This document shows positions 1 through 10,925 of a DNA stretch of 64,000 nucleotides, piece by piece. A program made the translations under genes and the position numbers. The DNA lies in assembly GCA_911728435.2 (NCBI GenBank), contig OU452200.1, forward strand, positions 25,931,715 to 25,995,714. Direction: 5' to 3'. The notes under the pieces are model-generated. The model saw only the letters and a list, made by a program, of their open reading frames with translations, was not told the origin of the DNA and did not search any database. The stretch's first letter is position 1. Each line of letters starts with the position of its first letter. Source of the DNA: Apoderus coryli (Eukaryota > Arthropoda > Insecta > Coleoptera > Attelabidae).

Positions 1-3000
1 AGCTATTCAACACCAACCCACAATTATTCAAGCCAATCTGTGACATCTAATAAATCAAATATTAGCCAACATCAAAAAGTACCAACATATCATCAACAAT
101 CTTATGCCTCATCATCAAATCCGGAGCCTCAAAGGGGTTTAATTAAACCAAAACGTGAAAGTCCCTTAGATCTCTCTGTAAAAACGGTACGAACTCCTGC
201 TGACTCAACTTTAGAAGAAAGTAGTGAGCATAATAAATTCAGATCGGGATCAAACATTTCATCACACGGGTATCCAGTTGTTGATGTTAATTCATTTCAA
301 AGAAACCTTACTCAAAGATCGCTTCAACCCAATATCTCTGCTCCAAAAGTTGAGTTTGTACCTAATTTTAATGTTTCCGAAAGCCAACGAGAGAGACAAT
401 TGTATCCCATTAGGAATACTACAGAACAGCAGCCAATGTCTTATTCTGCTAGTAGAATGCAAATACCATCTGTTCCAACGAAGACGGAATATAAAACACC
501 ATCATATCAGTATCCATCAAATAATTCAACAGATAATACCAGATATAATCCTGTTTCTATGCCATCAACTATTTATGGCAATAGTTCATATAATTCCAAC
601 AGCAACCATCAGTCACACGATCAATATATACATAACATTAGAGAACAACAAAAAAGACGGAAAAGTGAAATCAATCAGTCTGTCATACCAAAAAAGTTAC
701 CAAAAATCGAGAGTTGGAGGAAATCCATCGATTTACAAATTGAACAAAAACTTGCTGCTGCAAAACAACAAATTAATTATAATAATAGACCTGCTCAACT
801 GAAAAATGGCGTCATTCAAAATCCATCTACATCAGGAAAAGTAAACTATGAATCTCTTCCGAAAAATACGTACTATGATCAAAAACATCATAATCAAACA
901 TATGTCCCATCTCCAGTTCCTAATCATTGTGCCACCTACCAATCAACATACAATGCTCATCTAAACCCTGCTTCAAGATCAAATTCGGTTACATCATTAC
1001 CGATTGGAAATAAACAACATCATGCAGGTGTTGTAGATAAACGAGTTATAAACTTACTACGTACTAGTTTGGAAGTTAAGGGTCAAAAGAAATTGGAACA
1101 ACTCAAAGCTCAAGATGTAATAGTTCAACATCCACGTCCTGATATTCAGCATCCCAATACTGATGTAACCGCACCTTTACAGCCAAAAGCAGGGTTCATA
1201 AGTCGTAACAATGTTTCGCCATTTACGCCTACGAATTTTCCTGACAGTAATATGGCTTCCATGTACAAGTTTCAATTACCAAAAGCGATGGAGTCAATTA
1301 ATTTTGAAGCTAATCTAAAAGAGACTACTGAAGAAATCAAAGATACTGTGATACCTAGTCAAATAGAGCAAAACAATGATTTTGATGGATTAGCTGCGCG
1401 CATTCGAACTAAGGGTGAACTTAAACAAGGAGCACCTTGTAGCAGTCCAAAACTACAAGAAGAAGGCTGTGAACAAGCCAACAGTAAAAACAATATTAAA
1501 GAGAGATTGAATTTGAATACGACGCGAAAGCGATTATTCAGTAGAAATGACGATGAACCCATGACAATTAGTAATAAAATACCACCGAGAGATAAATCTG
1601 GATTGAGAAGTTCGTCCGAGACTTCAGTATTCGATTTTCCTGATAGTGACTCAGAGAATGAGAACCCAGAAAGACAATCACTAGAAGCAATGAGAAGAGA
1701 TAGAAAGACGTCCTTCAAACAAACGTTTTCAATAGAGACTAAACCTGAAACACCGCCTAGAATACCAACTCCAGAAGATGATATTTTTGGCCAGCTTTGT
1801 GATAATTTCGTACAACAATTGAAATATAGTCCAAAGAAGAAAGGTAGACGGAGAAAAGGTGCTCCACAAGAAGGGGAAATTAAAGCAGATCCAGAAACTG
1901 TAGCAGTTATAGAAATTACGAGTAACAATAGTGATAATAAGTTGAGTTTAGAAGAACCTAATGTTAAGCCTAAAGAGGAAACGAAGAACGAAGTGATAGA
2001 CGATAAAAATGAAACTCTTAGTAGTAATGTAGGTAACGAAATATCTGGCTGTGATGTTATAATTAAAAAAGAGGAAGTAATGCTCGTCGAAGAAAAGCTT
2101 CTTAACGTTAGAAGGAAGCTTTTATGTTCCAGTGATAGCAGTGACAGTGAAATTGAGTTGGATAAAAAGCCTATTAATTGTAGTAAAGACTTAAATCTTG
2201 CTGGTACACCAGAGACTGTGGTAGTTAAAACTGAGGATAATTCTGAGATAAAAATGGATTTTCCAAAGAAAACTGTAGAAATTATTCCAGTTATTCGTCC
2301 AGCAAAGAAACCCTCATTTGGATCTGAAGCTGATTTTTATCCAGGCTGGGAAGAGGGTGTGTACAAATACAAAAAATCTTTACGAATGCCACCAAGTCTA
2401 ATACAAGTAACTCGCCCTCCAGCTTCTATGAGATTATCAACATCTTTACCTGATCTGGATCCATGTCCACATTCTCCAAATTCAAATGACACCACAGATA
2501 CTACTAGAGTAACATCACCTAGTAGAAAATCAATCAAGAATACTAAATCAGAGCCTATTGATAGTGACAACGAGTCTACCAGTAGTAGTATTAATATTTT
2601 TAATAAGAAAACTAATTACGATTCCGAAGGGTCTGCATCCATTAGAAGTCTACCTAATACACAAAAGGAAAATCAATCAATACTAGATAAATTACTCGAA
2701 AAATGTTGTGCTCGGAAACGTAAGAAATATACACGCAAAGAAGACCATAGTCCAAAACTCATTCCAAAAGCCGAAAAAGATGTTGAATTATTACCAACAC
2801 CTAGTTTAGAAGTATTAGATCAAAGTAAAGATAAGCAACTAAAAACTCCGGTAGTTAGTACTGAATCAGCAGTCTTAGGTTTCAGAAAGCACACTATAAG
2901 TCATTTCAAAGATATATTTTTACGTTGTGAGAATAAAATAATTGGAGTGCATGATAAATTTGCAGCAATTGTTCTACAGTCCCGTACAAGAAAAGAGAAC

Positions 3001-3579
3001 AGGGTGCTCAAGCAAAGAGCAACAATCAAAGAAGTATTTGGTGAAGATAGACCAGCTTCTGCGCCTCCAGTGACCTGTTTAGATAATGCTCATATTAAAA
3101 AAGAAGTAAATGAGGACGATGAACCTTTAGCCAGTATCCTTATTAAGAAAGAAATTATGGACGAGGATAGTGATTCATTTAGTACTGGACAAAATTCTCC
3201 AGTCAAACATAATTTACAAAATAAACACAATGTATATGAGGCAAATATTGACACAAAGTGTGAATTTGAATTTCTTGACTCGGGAAAATCTGAAACACTA
3301 TCACTTGATGGAGATTCAGGTAATATTTCAAGAAAGAGGCGTGGCAAATTTGGCAAATTCAGGCGGAAATTTAGTTCTGGTTTTGATTATATCCGAAAGA
3401 AGAAGAAAATTAAACGCGAATTATCCGAATCTGAAATAGTGGATAACAAGAAAAAGAAGTTCTTGCCATCAAAAGCTCCAGAATCCGTAGATGATATTCA
3501 AAAAGAAATTAAGAGTTGGGTTTTAAATAAAGGGATAGGAGAGACACACTTACACCGAGCTGCTAGACTTGGTTACGCG
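1..3579 (+). CDS. BCOR/BCORL1-family Polycomb corepressor, large disordered exon (5' partial)
   Basis: The reading frame is open from base 1, so the exon starts upstream. It encodes 1193 residues that end in an ankyrin start (E-T-H-L-H-R-A-A-R-L-G-Y-A). The donor GTAAGT at 3580 is phase 0. Downstream exons supply the remaining ankyrin repeats and a PUFD domain, the signature order of BCOR/BCORL1, which are PRC1.1 subunits acting in the nucleus as transcriptional corepressors. Visible here: low-complexity Q/N/S/H-rich N-terminus; PLDLS (bases 163-177), a CtBP-type PxDLS motif; basic clusters fitting nuclear localisation (near 1840, 2716, 3340-3420); and SUMO-type psi-K-x-E sites at K codons 2065, 2227, 3097, 3145 and 3412, several beside acidic stretches. 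The region before the ankyrins is poorly conserved in the family, so identity rests on the C-terminus. The true start is not in the window. Confidence 0.92.
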
Positions 3580-3599
3580 GTAAGTTTATATATAAGTAA

Positions 3600-4380
3600 T
3601 TAACAACTTTTCGGGCTATTTTTTCGCTTGACGGGCAGAATTATTTCTGTTTCAAAATGTAGCATAAACAACATTTAATCATAAACTGAAAAGCAAACTG
3701 TTGATTGTCCCAATCAATGCAAAATTTAAGACACTAGTATGGACCTACATATCTTCTGTGAAACAACTTTCAGAACGATATGGATGGATAACTAGTTGAT
3801 CATGTAATCTTATTCTCAAAATTTGTCTGAAATGCTTTTTGATTGATTTTGATCTGGCTTGGTAGACACATTAACTAGACCTTTTGTATTGAAAATTAGT
3901 TTATTTTATATTATTTATAAGTGGTGCTCGATAGCTCAAAATCTCAATTTTTAGCAGTTCTCATTTTTATTTAAATAGCTAATTTCATACGGCACTATAG
4001 AACATTGTGAATTTGGCTCTCACACAAAAACTGGTCATGGCTGTGCCAGCTGCCATCAGCGTGGGTAGTCGGTTATCGGGTAAAAATATCCATGATATCG
4101 ACAAATTTCCAGTTTACAAATCTTGTTACTGTGTCTAGCAAGTAAAATCAATTTCAGAACATTTAATTGTTATGGGAACCCTGAGGATAAAATAAATTTT
4201 ACTTTTATTGTTTTAACAAATTATTATGTATCCTCATATGTTAGTTGATAGAAAGCATGATTATTTGGGGTAAATGATGATATGAAATCAAAGCCTTTAT
4301 TCAATGGACATGTTTTCTTTAAAATGCTTGAACGACACTTGAACTTTATCAATACACATCTAAACCACATTGAAAACATC
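3600..4380. other. Intron 1, first part: no feature recognised
   Basis: Unique-looking AT-rich intron sequence. No coding segment, terminal repeat or tandem array was recognised on either strand. Confidence 0.5.
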
Positions 4381-4520
4381 TAAGGGCGCTCGCACACACA
4401 GCCAGAAGTGGCTCGGTGGCGTGGCAGTGAGTGCGTCGGGAATTGTGTAGCCGTCATCGACTTCAAGCAGCGAGATACGGTCAGTGCCGCGACTAGTGGC
4501 TGTGTGTGGGAGCAACCTAA
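4381..4520. mobile_element. Small GC-rich inverted-repeat element (MITE-like, possibly hAT)
   Basis: A 140-bp GC-rich island in AT-rich intron. The ends are inverted repeats of about 24 bp: TAAGGGCGCTCGCACACACA at 4381 against the reverse complement of 4501-4520 with its neighbours (TTAGGTTGCTCCCACACACA), sharing CACACACAGCCA. The flanks continue as a weak inverted repeat, so no clean target duplication can be read. The YARNG-like start suggests hAT, but this is only a guess. Confidence 0.55.
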
Positions 4521-4602
4521 GATGTTAAAGAAATACATCATAATGCTAAAAACCATAATAATAATTATTATATTTTTTATTTATTTCAAACATATATTTA
4601 AT

Positions 4603-4683
4603 AACAAGATGTATGTGGCCACATCTATTGTGAGCAGTCAATATGCCAGGTGAAACACTAGATGTCGCCACATACATCTTGTT
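4603..4683. repeat. 81-bp near-perfect inverted repeat
   Basis: Arms 4603-4626 and 4660-4683 (AACAAGATGTATGTGGCCAC against its complement) pair over 24 bp with one mismatch around a 33-base loop. The repeat abuts the hammerhead-like region that follows and may be part of the same element. Confidence 0.7.
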
Positions 4684-4712
4684 GCCATACTAGTAGGTAC
4701 AAGCTCTTCGTA

Positions 4713-4818
4713 AATGTTGGAAATTTGAATAACATTGCCTGCCGATCACCACTGATGAGTTGTGGATCAACGAAACGACTCGTGAAAGCATGGTAATGTG
4801 AAGCAAATTTCCAACATA
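4713..4818 (+). ncRNA. Hammerhead-ribozyme-like motif inside an inverted repeat
   Basis: Core CTGATGA at 4752-4758 is followed by stem II GTTG/CAAC with loop TGGAT (4759-4771), GAAA at 4772-4775, and a possible short stem III ACG/CGT (4775-4783). The whole sits inside an inverted repeat, TGTTGGAAATTTG at 4713 and its complement near 4805-4817, which would extend stem I. The base at the position corresponding to the cleavage nucleotide is G (4784), which hammerheads do not normally cleave, and the inner stem I pairs poorly. The copy is therefore probably inactive. Such motifs are known in arthropod Penelope-like and other retroelements. Confidence 0.5.
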
Positions 4819-4887
4819 ACTTAACGTCTTTTTACATTATGTAAGAAGCAATTCGAATATATATAATATATATTTAATATATAATAC

Positions 4888-6090
4888 GGAGGTGGTTTGA
4901 TAAGTCAGTGACTTTTTGAATTTCAAGCGCAATAACTTTAATGGCAACACCGCACCCATCAACTAAAATAAAATTTGCTGCGTCATTTAATTTATGTTCC
5001 ACAGCCATTGAAAGCAGCTAACCTCGTTAATTTCCACATAAATGGAAAAAAGTGAATTTCGTGTGCTTCGTGAGTGTTCAGCTGCAATTCAAGCGAGTTT
5101 TTGCGCCGTTTCGTTACCCTAGATAGGCAAGCCAAAGAATTGTCAAAATAGACTCTCTAATATCGGCCGAAAATAATAATCTGACTCTGCTGGTTTGGAT
5201 CCCTGGCCACTCTAAAGGTGAATGAAATGGCCGACTCTCTGGCAAGAGAAGGGGCTGACGGAGAACTTATCGGACCAGAACCCGCAACTGGCATATCGTA
5301 TAGTACTGACAAATACATACTTAACACCTGGATGACGACAAAAGTTTACAAATTTTGGCAACATTGTCCAGATTTGGTACATTCGAAGGAATTCATTAAC
5401 CCATCGAAATCAAGGGCCAGGGAGTTGTGGGTATGAGCAAATCTCATCTGCGCTGCCTGGTTGGACTATATACTGGCCATTATCGTTTGAATCAGTGGTC
5501 GCAGTGCCCACTCATTTTGAACCAACCTACCTACCGTAGACGCGACATGGATCCATCACACAGTGGGATCCTACGGGCGAACGTGCACCGCGGAAGGCTA
5601 AAATGGGTATATCGGCCAACAAAGTCATAACCACAATTTTCTGAGATTCGCGCGTTGTCATTTATATCGATTACTTTGAAAAGGGTTCACCGGTTGAATT
5701 GTATCCACAGCTGTTGGACAGAATTGACACTGAAAAAGTGGTTGTTCCATCAGCAATACACGATAACATACGTGTGTAGTCATCATAGCAAAAATTCATC
5801 AATTGGGCTACTGCTACCTCATTCACCATATTCTCCAGATTTAGCCCCCTCCGAGTATTTCCTGTTTCCAACTTCAATAAATTACTGGGTGGTTGGAGAT
5901 TCGGGTCGAATGAAGAGGTCATCACTGAAACAAAGGCTTATTTTAATGGCCTTGAGGAACCTCAATACAAAATTTAGAAATAGAATTAGACTAACTGTAT
6001 CGAGCTAAAAGGAGATTATGTAGAAAAATAGAATTATATTTTGCCAAAATGGTTTCCTTTAAAAGCCACGCACTTATCAAACCACCCTCA
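4888..6090 (+). mobile_element. Degenerate mariner (DD34D) element interrupted by a LINE fragment
   Basis: Ends are inverted: GGTGGTTTGATAAGT at 4891 and ACTTATCAAACCACC at 6072-6086, the classic mariner terminus. N-terminal wording M-E-K-S-E-F-R-V-L is visible at 5042. The C-terminal part is at 5655-6000, including I-D-Y-F-E-K-G and P-H-S-P-Y-S-P-D-L-A-P-S-E-Y-F-L-F-P, where the last catalytic Asp is replaced by Glu. Frames are broken repeatedly and the middle is displaced by a foreign RNase H segment. Dead copy. Confidence 0.85.
5115..5640 (+). pseudogene. Non-LTR retrotransposon RNase H fragment inside the mariner
   Basis: Across broken frames the translation gives W-I-P-G-H-S, then N-E-M-A-D-S-L-A-R-E-G-A (the third RNase H motif), and a downstream G-L-Y-T-G-H-Y-R-L-N segment typical of the RNase H/C-terminal part of I- and jockey-type LINE polyproteins. 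No LINE 3' tail is visible, so this is an internal fragment. The mariner transposase region expected here is missing, so the fragment replaced or was inserted into it. Boundaries are approximate. Confidence 0.7.
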
Positions 6091-6162
6091 GTTTAAACCC
6101 GTACCTATGTTTTTATTCTCCAAATATTTCTTAGATTAATATTATAATTTCAATTCTTCTAG

Positions 6163-6329
6163 GACATAACTGCCTACTGTTTGGAAAAAATGGATTGCAG
6201 TCCTTCACCAAAGGACAACGCTGGTTATACACCGCTACATGTGTGTTGTTCTAGAGGACATTTAGATATTGCTAAATTGCTTTTAAAATATGGAGCAAAT
6301 GTGCATGAATCCGCACAAGGTGGTACACG
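6163..6329 (+). CDS. BCOR-family gene, internal ankyrin-repeat exon
   Basis: Acceptor TTCTAG at 6157-6162 and donor CG|GTATGT at 6330 bound a 167-base exon. It enters in phase 0 and leaves with two bases of a codon. It encodes an ankyrin repeat with the typical D-N-A-G-Y-T-P-L-H start, [14 protein letters not shown] helices and K-Y-G-A-N-V, followed by the beginning of the next repeat (G-G-T-R). The order and the D-N-A-G-Y wording fit BCOR-type ankyrins closely. Ankyrin repeats are protein-binding modules next to the PCGF1-binding domain. Introns on both sides are filled with transposon relics. Confidence 0.93.
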
Positions 6330-6598
6330 GTATGTCTCATTTTAATACACCAAAAATTGCAGTTTAGTTTCATATAGAGAATTTAATCTTGGTATCCCTT
6401 GTGAGCGGCGCGGGGACTGAAAGAGTGTTTTTCTGGCGCTTATTTAGATTTTTCGCAGACAACTATGGTACAATTTTTAGTCGTGTATTTTTAACACCAA
6501 TTCAACTAATTAAAAGGCTAAATACATAATTTTTACAGTATAAATATTTGTATGCTGATGCCTTGCTTACTATGTCTGTATGGAAGCAAATTGTTATA

Positions 6599-8745
6599 CA
6601 GGGTGGTCCAACTTTTACCTGCATAAATTTCAGAATCGGTAGATAATCGACAAATAATGTGAGTTTAGTTAATAAACTATGTGCGAAAAATGCTTCGTTA
6701 CAAAGTTACAGGGTGTTGAAATTTAAGAAAAAAAATCGAATTTTATTAATATCTTTATAACCAATTGAGATATTTCAATGAAATTTGGCACGTGTGGAGA
6801 GGTAAACTAGCTTCATTTTTTCATATAATCATATTATTTTTATTTCCACCAGTGGCGTGCACACGGCTACCGATTGCGACATTTTTAATGAAAAAACAGA
6901 TACGCCACTGGTTTATCTCAAAATAAAAATTATATGTGCAATTCTTGTCCAATTTAAAAGAAAAAAGTATTCTTGGCTTTTTTTCGTATGATGCAACATT
7001 TTCTAGTACAAAAATAAAAATCGTCTAAATTAAATGTATTGAAAACCAACATAAAAATAACATTATCATTACACGTTTTACACATATTTAACAGATTTTA
7101 CAGGTTTTTTTTTTGCACAAACTGTTCAAAATCACTACCGTCATTGTCAATACATAATTGGTAAAAGGCGCATAATTATCACATTAGCTTTCATTAAAAC
7201 AAAACACTTGGTACAAAACAGAAATGTCAATCATTTTGTCACAACAAATTTGTGTTGCATTTAAGTGTTCTTTTTAGTGTTAATAATAATGCCGCGGCTA
7301 TTTAGTAACCAAGGATACGGGTTTTGCGCAGAAAATGCAGTAGCAGCCGCAAGGGAGTACGCACGCAGATTCCCTAATAGACGTCATCCAACGAGAGAAG
7401 TTTTCTCTCATGTTCATCGGGTATTTCGAGAACGAGGTTTAAATACTACCTTTAACATAAAAAAACAATAGACAGCGCCCTAGAAGAAACAATTTGGCCG
7501 ATGAAAGGCGTATTTTAAGAACGATCGAAATCCAAACCTAAGTTCACGAAGAACTGCTGTCATGCTTAACATATCAAGGTCAACCATTCTTAAGCCACTT
7601 CATAAAGATGGTAGAAAGGCTTACAATTTTAGGGCTGTGCAAGATTTATTGCCTGAGGACCATGTTAAAAGGCATAACTATTGCAAATGGTTATTGAATA
7701 CAAGAACTGATAGGTATAACGAATTACCACAACTTTCATATTAGGTCACAATACAATCCGTACGAAGTGCGAGCGAGAAAGTTTCAACACCAATTCAGTG
7801 TCAACGTGTGGCTAGGAGTAATATCCAATAATCTCCTCGGACCATTCTTTTTACCAGCTAGGCTCTCAGCACAATTATTTTTAGACTTTTTACAGAATAA
7901 TTTAAATGATTTAATGGATGACGTGCCACTTCATTTACGTGCGAATGGTTGGTTTCAAATGGATGGAGCACCAGCACATTTCGGGCGGAATGTGAGAAAC
8001 TAGATAACAGAGCATTACGAAAATCAATGGATTAGCCGTTTCCCTGCAGAAGTCGAAAATAATCATGAGGGACCTATATCATGGCCCCCAAGGTCGCTTG
8101 ACTTAACTCCACTTGATTTCTTTATTTGCGGCTACCTAAAAGAAAAAGTGCATAGGGTGCCGGTCAGAAAACGCGAAAAATTAGTCTTAAAAATTCAAGA
8201 AGCTTGTGATGAGTTGCATCGTAACAATCACATTCTATCGGCAGCAATTAATAGTATCACCAGAAGATGCCAATTGTGTATTGACAATGACAATAGTCAT
8301 TTTGAGCAGTTTCTGTAAAAAAAACTGTAAAATCTGTTAAAACGTGTAATGATATGTTATTTTTATGTTGATTTTACTTTTTTCTTTTAAATTGAATAAG
8401 AATTGCAGATATAATTTCTATTTTGAGATAAACCAGTGGCGTATCGGTTTTTTCATTAAAAATATCGCAATCGGTAGCCGTACGCACGCCACTGCTGGAA
8501 ATAAAAATAATATTATTACATGAAAAAATGAAGCTAGATTACCTCTCCACACTAGCCAAATTTCATAGAAATATCTCAATTGGTTATAAAGATATTAATA
8601 AAATTCGAATTTGTTTCTTAAATTTCAACACCCTGTAACTTTGTAACGAAGCATTTTTGGCACATAGTTTATTAAGCAAACTCACATTATTTGTCGATTA
8701 TCTATCGATTCCAAAACTTATGCAGGTAAAAGTTGGACCACCCTG
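6599..8745. mobile_element. DUF4817-type mariner relative with terminal inverted repeats near 500 bp
   Basis: The element runs from CAGGGTGGTCCAACTTTTAC at 6599 to its complement ending 8745, flanked by TA on both sides (6597-6598, 8746-8747). The inverted repeats are exceptionally long. Left 6599-7170 and right about 8250-8745 align almost throughout, including an inner CAGTGGCGTGC palindromic segment; the left arm has about 70 extra bases. A broken transposase lies between them. Length and TA duplication fit the IS630/Tc1/mariner superfamily. Confidence 0.85.
7289..8318 (+). pseudogene. DUF4817-type mariner-like transposase, broken
   Basis: N-terminal G-Y-G-F-C-A-E-N-A-V-A-A-A-R-E-Y-A-R-R-F-P-N-R-R-H-P is the DUF4817 helix-turn-helix wording. 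The rest needs several frame changes: S-V-N-V-W-L-G-V-I, M-D-G-A-P-A-H-F (second catalytic Asp), W-P-P-R-S-L-D-L-T-P-L-D-F-F (third acidic residue) and the C-terminal H-F-E-Q-F-L before the stop at 8316-8318. Stop codons and frameshifts at several points, with the block around the first catalytic Asp not recognised, make it non-functional. Confidence 0.85.
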
Positions 8746-8759
8746 TATAATGTTTTTAG

Positions 8760-8950
8760 TTTTTGACTCGTTTTCGAACACGAATATGATGTAATTTTTT
8801 CATGTTAAATATTTTTGGTTATATTCTATTAAATCTATGAAAAATTATTCAATATTTCGGATAAGTTTAAGAACTATGAATTTTTTAAATACTTGAAGCC
8901 TTTTTTTAATTCGTTTGCGTACGCTCCCAAAAGTTAAACAGCACGTAGAC
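8760..8950 (+). repeat. Fragment of dispersed repeat family Q
   Basis: Contains the same phrasing as the Q repeats at 39.2-40.0 and 50.2-51.1 kb: a run ending ATGAAAAATTATTCAATATT followed by CGGATAAGTTTAAGAA, a TTTTTGAC run, and a gTTTGCGTACGCTCC spot in place of the usual GAACGCCTATG. Confidence 0.55.
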
Positions 8951-8953
8951 ATA

Positions 8954-9945
8954 TCTATTTATTTATTTACGGACAAAGTCCATTATTACAATACGATAAT
9001 AAAAAAAACAAAAAACATGCGTGACAATCACTTAGATATCTAACTAAACTAATTACAAGTACAACATTACAATATCACAAGCCCAAACCAATGGTCGATA
9101 CTGATCGCGCGTTGTTAAGAAAAGCCGCCTCCCCGGGAGGCCCGTATCAAGTGCCCCAGGAACTCATTTGTCGGGGAGAAACAGAACAGTTCCAGGTCTG
9201 AACATTGATTGGCCAAACGACATGTCCTAGGAATAAAACTACCCCTGGCTTAATTTGTCCGGTAATATGTCTCATGAAACACATGAGTCGCCCTAACAGC
9301 TTTGGGAGGAATATGGAGCCCAATCTGTGAGAGTAAAGATCGATGAACGATTTATATTATTAATAAAAAGGCGAAACGTCGCACTGAAAGCTGATTGTTG
9401 TTTGTATGGATGTTCAGAGACCCAATATAATTTCTACACAATAATTATGTTCGAGAACACTATTCTTATCTTCTATTATTAATAATTTTCTAAAAAATGC
9501 GTACTCGAGAAGAGGTCTGACAAGCGATGTATATAACAATTTAAACGTGTTCACACTGTTCGCCGAGTAACGCCTGACGAAGCCCAACATTAGCAATGCA
9601 GAACGCTGGATGTGATGACTGAAGCTCAAGTAGGCCTCCAAATAAACTCCCAGGTCCCTAGCCATGGTCCTGAAATCCAAACCCGATGAACCATGAAGTA
9701 ATCATGAAAAAGAGGATTTCTAGAACGAATGAAATTGATACAAAAACACTTCGAGACGTTTAAATTCGTGCCGTTAATCTCGCACTAATGAACCAACCAT
9801 TCTCCTGCAAAAGGTAGCAGTCGGTGACACCTCGGATCATCCTATAACACTTGATATCATCAGCTTGAATTCATTATATAGAAAGCATTGCTCTATGTCG
9901 TTAATAAATAGGTTGAACAATAGTGGGCCCAAGTGTATCGTGTAG
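8954..9945 (-). pseudogene. Jockey-like LINE 3' end, antisense in intron 2
   Basis: Read on the minus strand, the fragment starts with L-G-P-L-L-F-N-L-F-I-N-D-I-E (reverse transcriptase block before the catalytic pair; the F-A-D-D itself is degraded). It continues with R-D-L-G-V-Y-L-E-A-Y-L-S-F and L-L-Y-T-S-L-V-R-P-L-L-E-Y-A. The end is an (AATA)n tail at 8954-8969 after GACTTTGTCCG. It is 5' truncated with frame breaks and lies antisense to the BCOR-family gene. Confidence 0.8.
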
Positions 9946-10878
9946 TATTTTTCTGCCAAATTTCGATATAATATGTTAAGTGGTTTTTGAGTTATGGTGG
10001 ACACAGACAGACATTTTTTAAAACTACTTATTTACGTATTAAATAACCTAAAACACGTACTTCCGGTGAAATTAAAAAGTAATGTTTATGAAACCAATAG
10101 CCTCCATACATAATATATTCACATAATATGAAGAGCTAATAAAAATCAGTGTCGATTACAAGAGCTCTTATTGCCATGTAAGTAGCACTTTTCAACTTTA
10201 TAGAATTAACAATACTGAATGTAATGGTGTAAATATGAGGAGTAGTCTAAATTTTACAACATACCCAGGGGGATATGAAGTGTTTGAAAATTTAGAAATA
10301 TCCATTAAAACACAGGATTCAATTGAGAATCAGATATTATAACTTCTATTATATCTCAGACCGGCATAATTGTATAATAATGCTTTAACTGCGAATGGAA
10401 AACGTTTAGTTCCACGAGCAGGTAATATTTTTTTACCATCGTATAGAAATAATTTGCAAGTGATCTCCGAATTAAATGTCGGATTAAGAATTATAAAAAT
10501 TTAGTTTCTAATAGAAATCCGTTCATAATATATTTATATACAGGGTTAACTATCAGTACAAAAATTTAACGTGGTCTGGGAAGCATGAAAAACTATAAAA
10601 AAATTTGTTTCGGAATTTTTATTAGATGTTTAAAAAATGGGACACACTCACGGTTTTCAAGATGGCTTCCAACGAACAGCTGTAGGAATGATTTTCGCGG
10701 CGTTGCTAATTGTAGAGGAATATGAAAATGAACCTTTTATTATGTTAATTTTTTCGAATATCTTCTTGTTGTGTGAAACAATGAACTATTATTATTACAA
10801 TTTGTACAAATATATGTTATGTTTTCGTCCTATTTTGTTTTTATAATTAAGATAATAGTATGATTTGTAAATTGTATA
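9946..10878. other. Intron 2 remainder: no feature recognised
   Basis: AT-rich sequence without a supportable gene. An ACAGGGTTAAC-type terminus at 10541 looks like one end of a mariner-type element, but no partner end was found. Confidence 0.45.
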
Positions 10879-10925
10879 TAAGTACCTGACGAAGGCAAGA
10901 ACATTCCCGAAACGTTGCATTTTAA
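10879..10925 (+). ncRNA. Degenerate hammerhead-ribozyme-like motif
   Basis: CTGACGA at 10886-10892 matches the hammerhead core CTGANGA. GAAA follows at 10909-10912 after a weak stem II, with an ACGT/T element next. The bases after it pair imperfectly with those before the core. An AATAAATAATAAA tail follows directly. Stem II is poor, so this is a decayed copy at best. Confidence 0.4.

Noticed and set aside
1359..1928. 189-codon minus-strand frame opposite the BCOR-family exon, and similar frames at 224-802, 2337-2570 and 3090-3356
   Set aside because: They are antisense or shifted shadows of a real coding exon with no recognisable protein features.
3580..3603. Treating the stop at 3601-3603 as the end of the BCOR-family protein
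   Set aside because: A strong donor GTAAGT at 3580 and in-frame ankyrin exons downstream show that the gene continues.
4408..4653. 81-codon plus-strand frame over the small GC-rich element
   Set aside because: It runs through two inverted-repeat elements and a poly-Ile AT stretch; not a protein.
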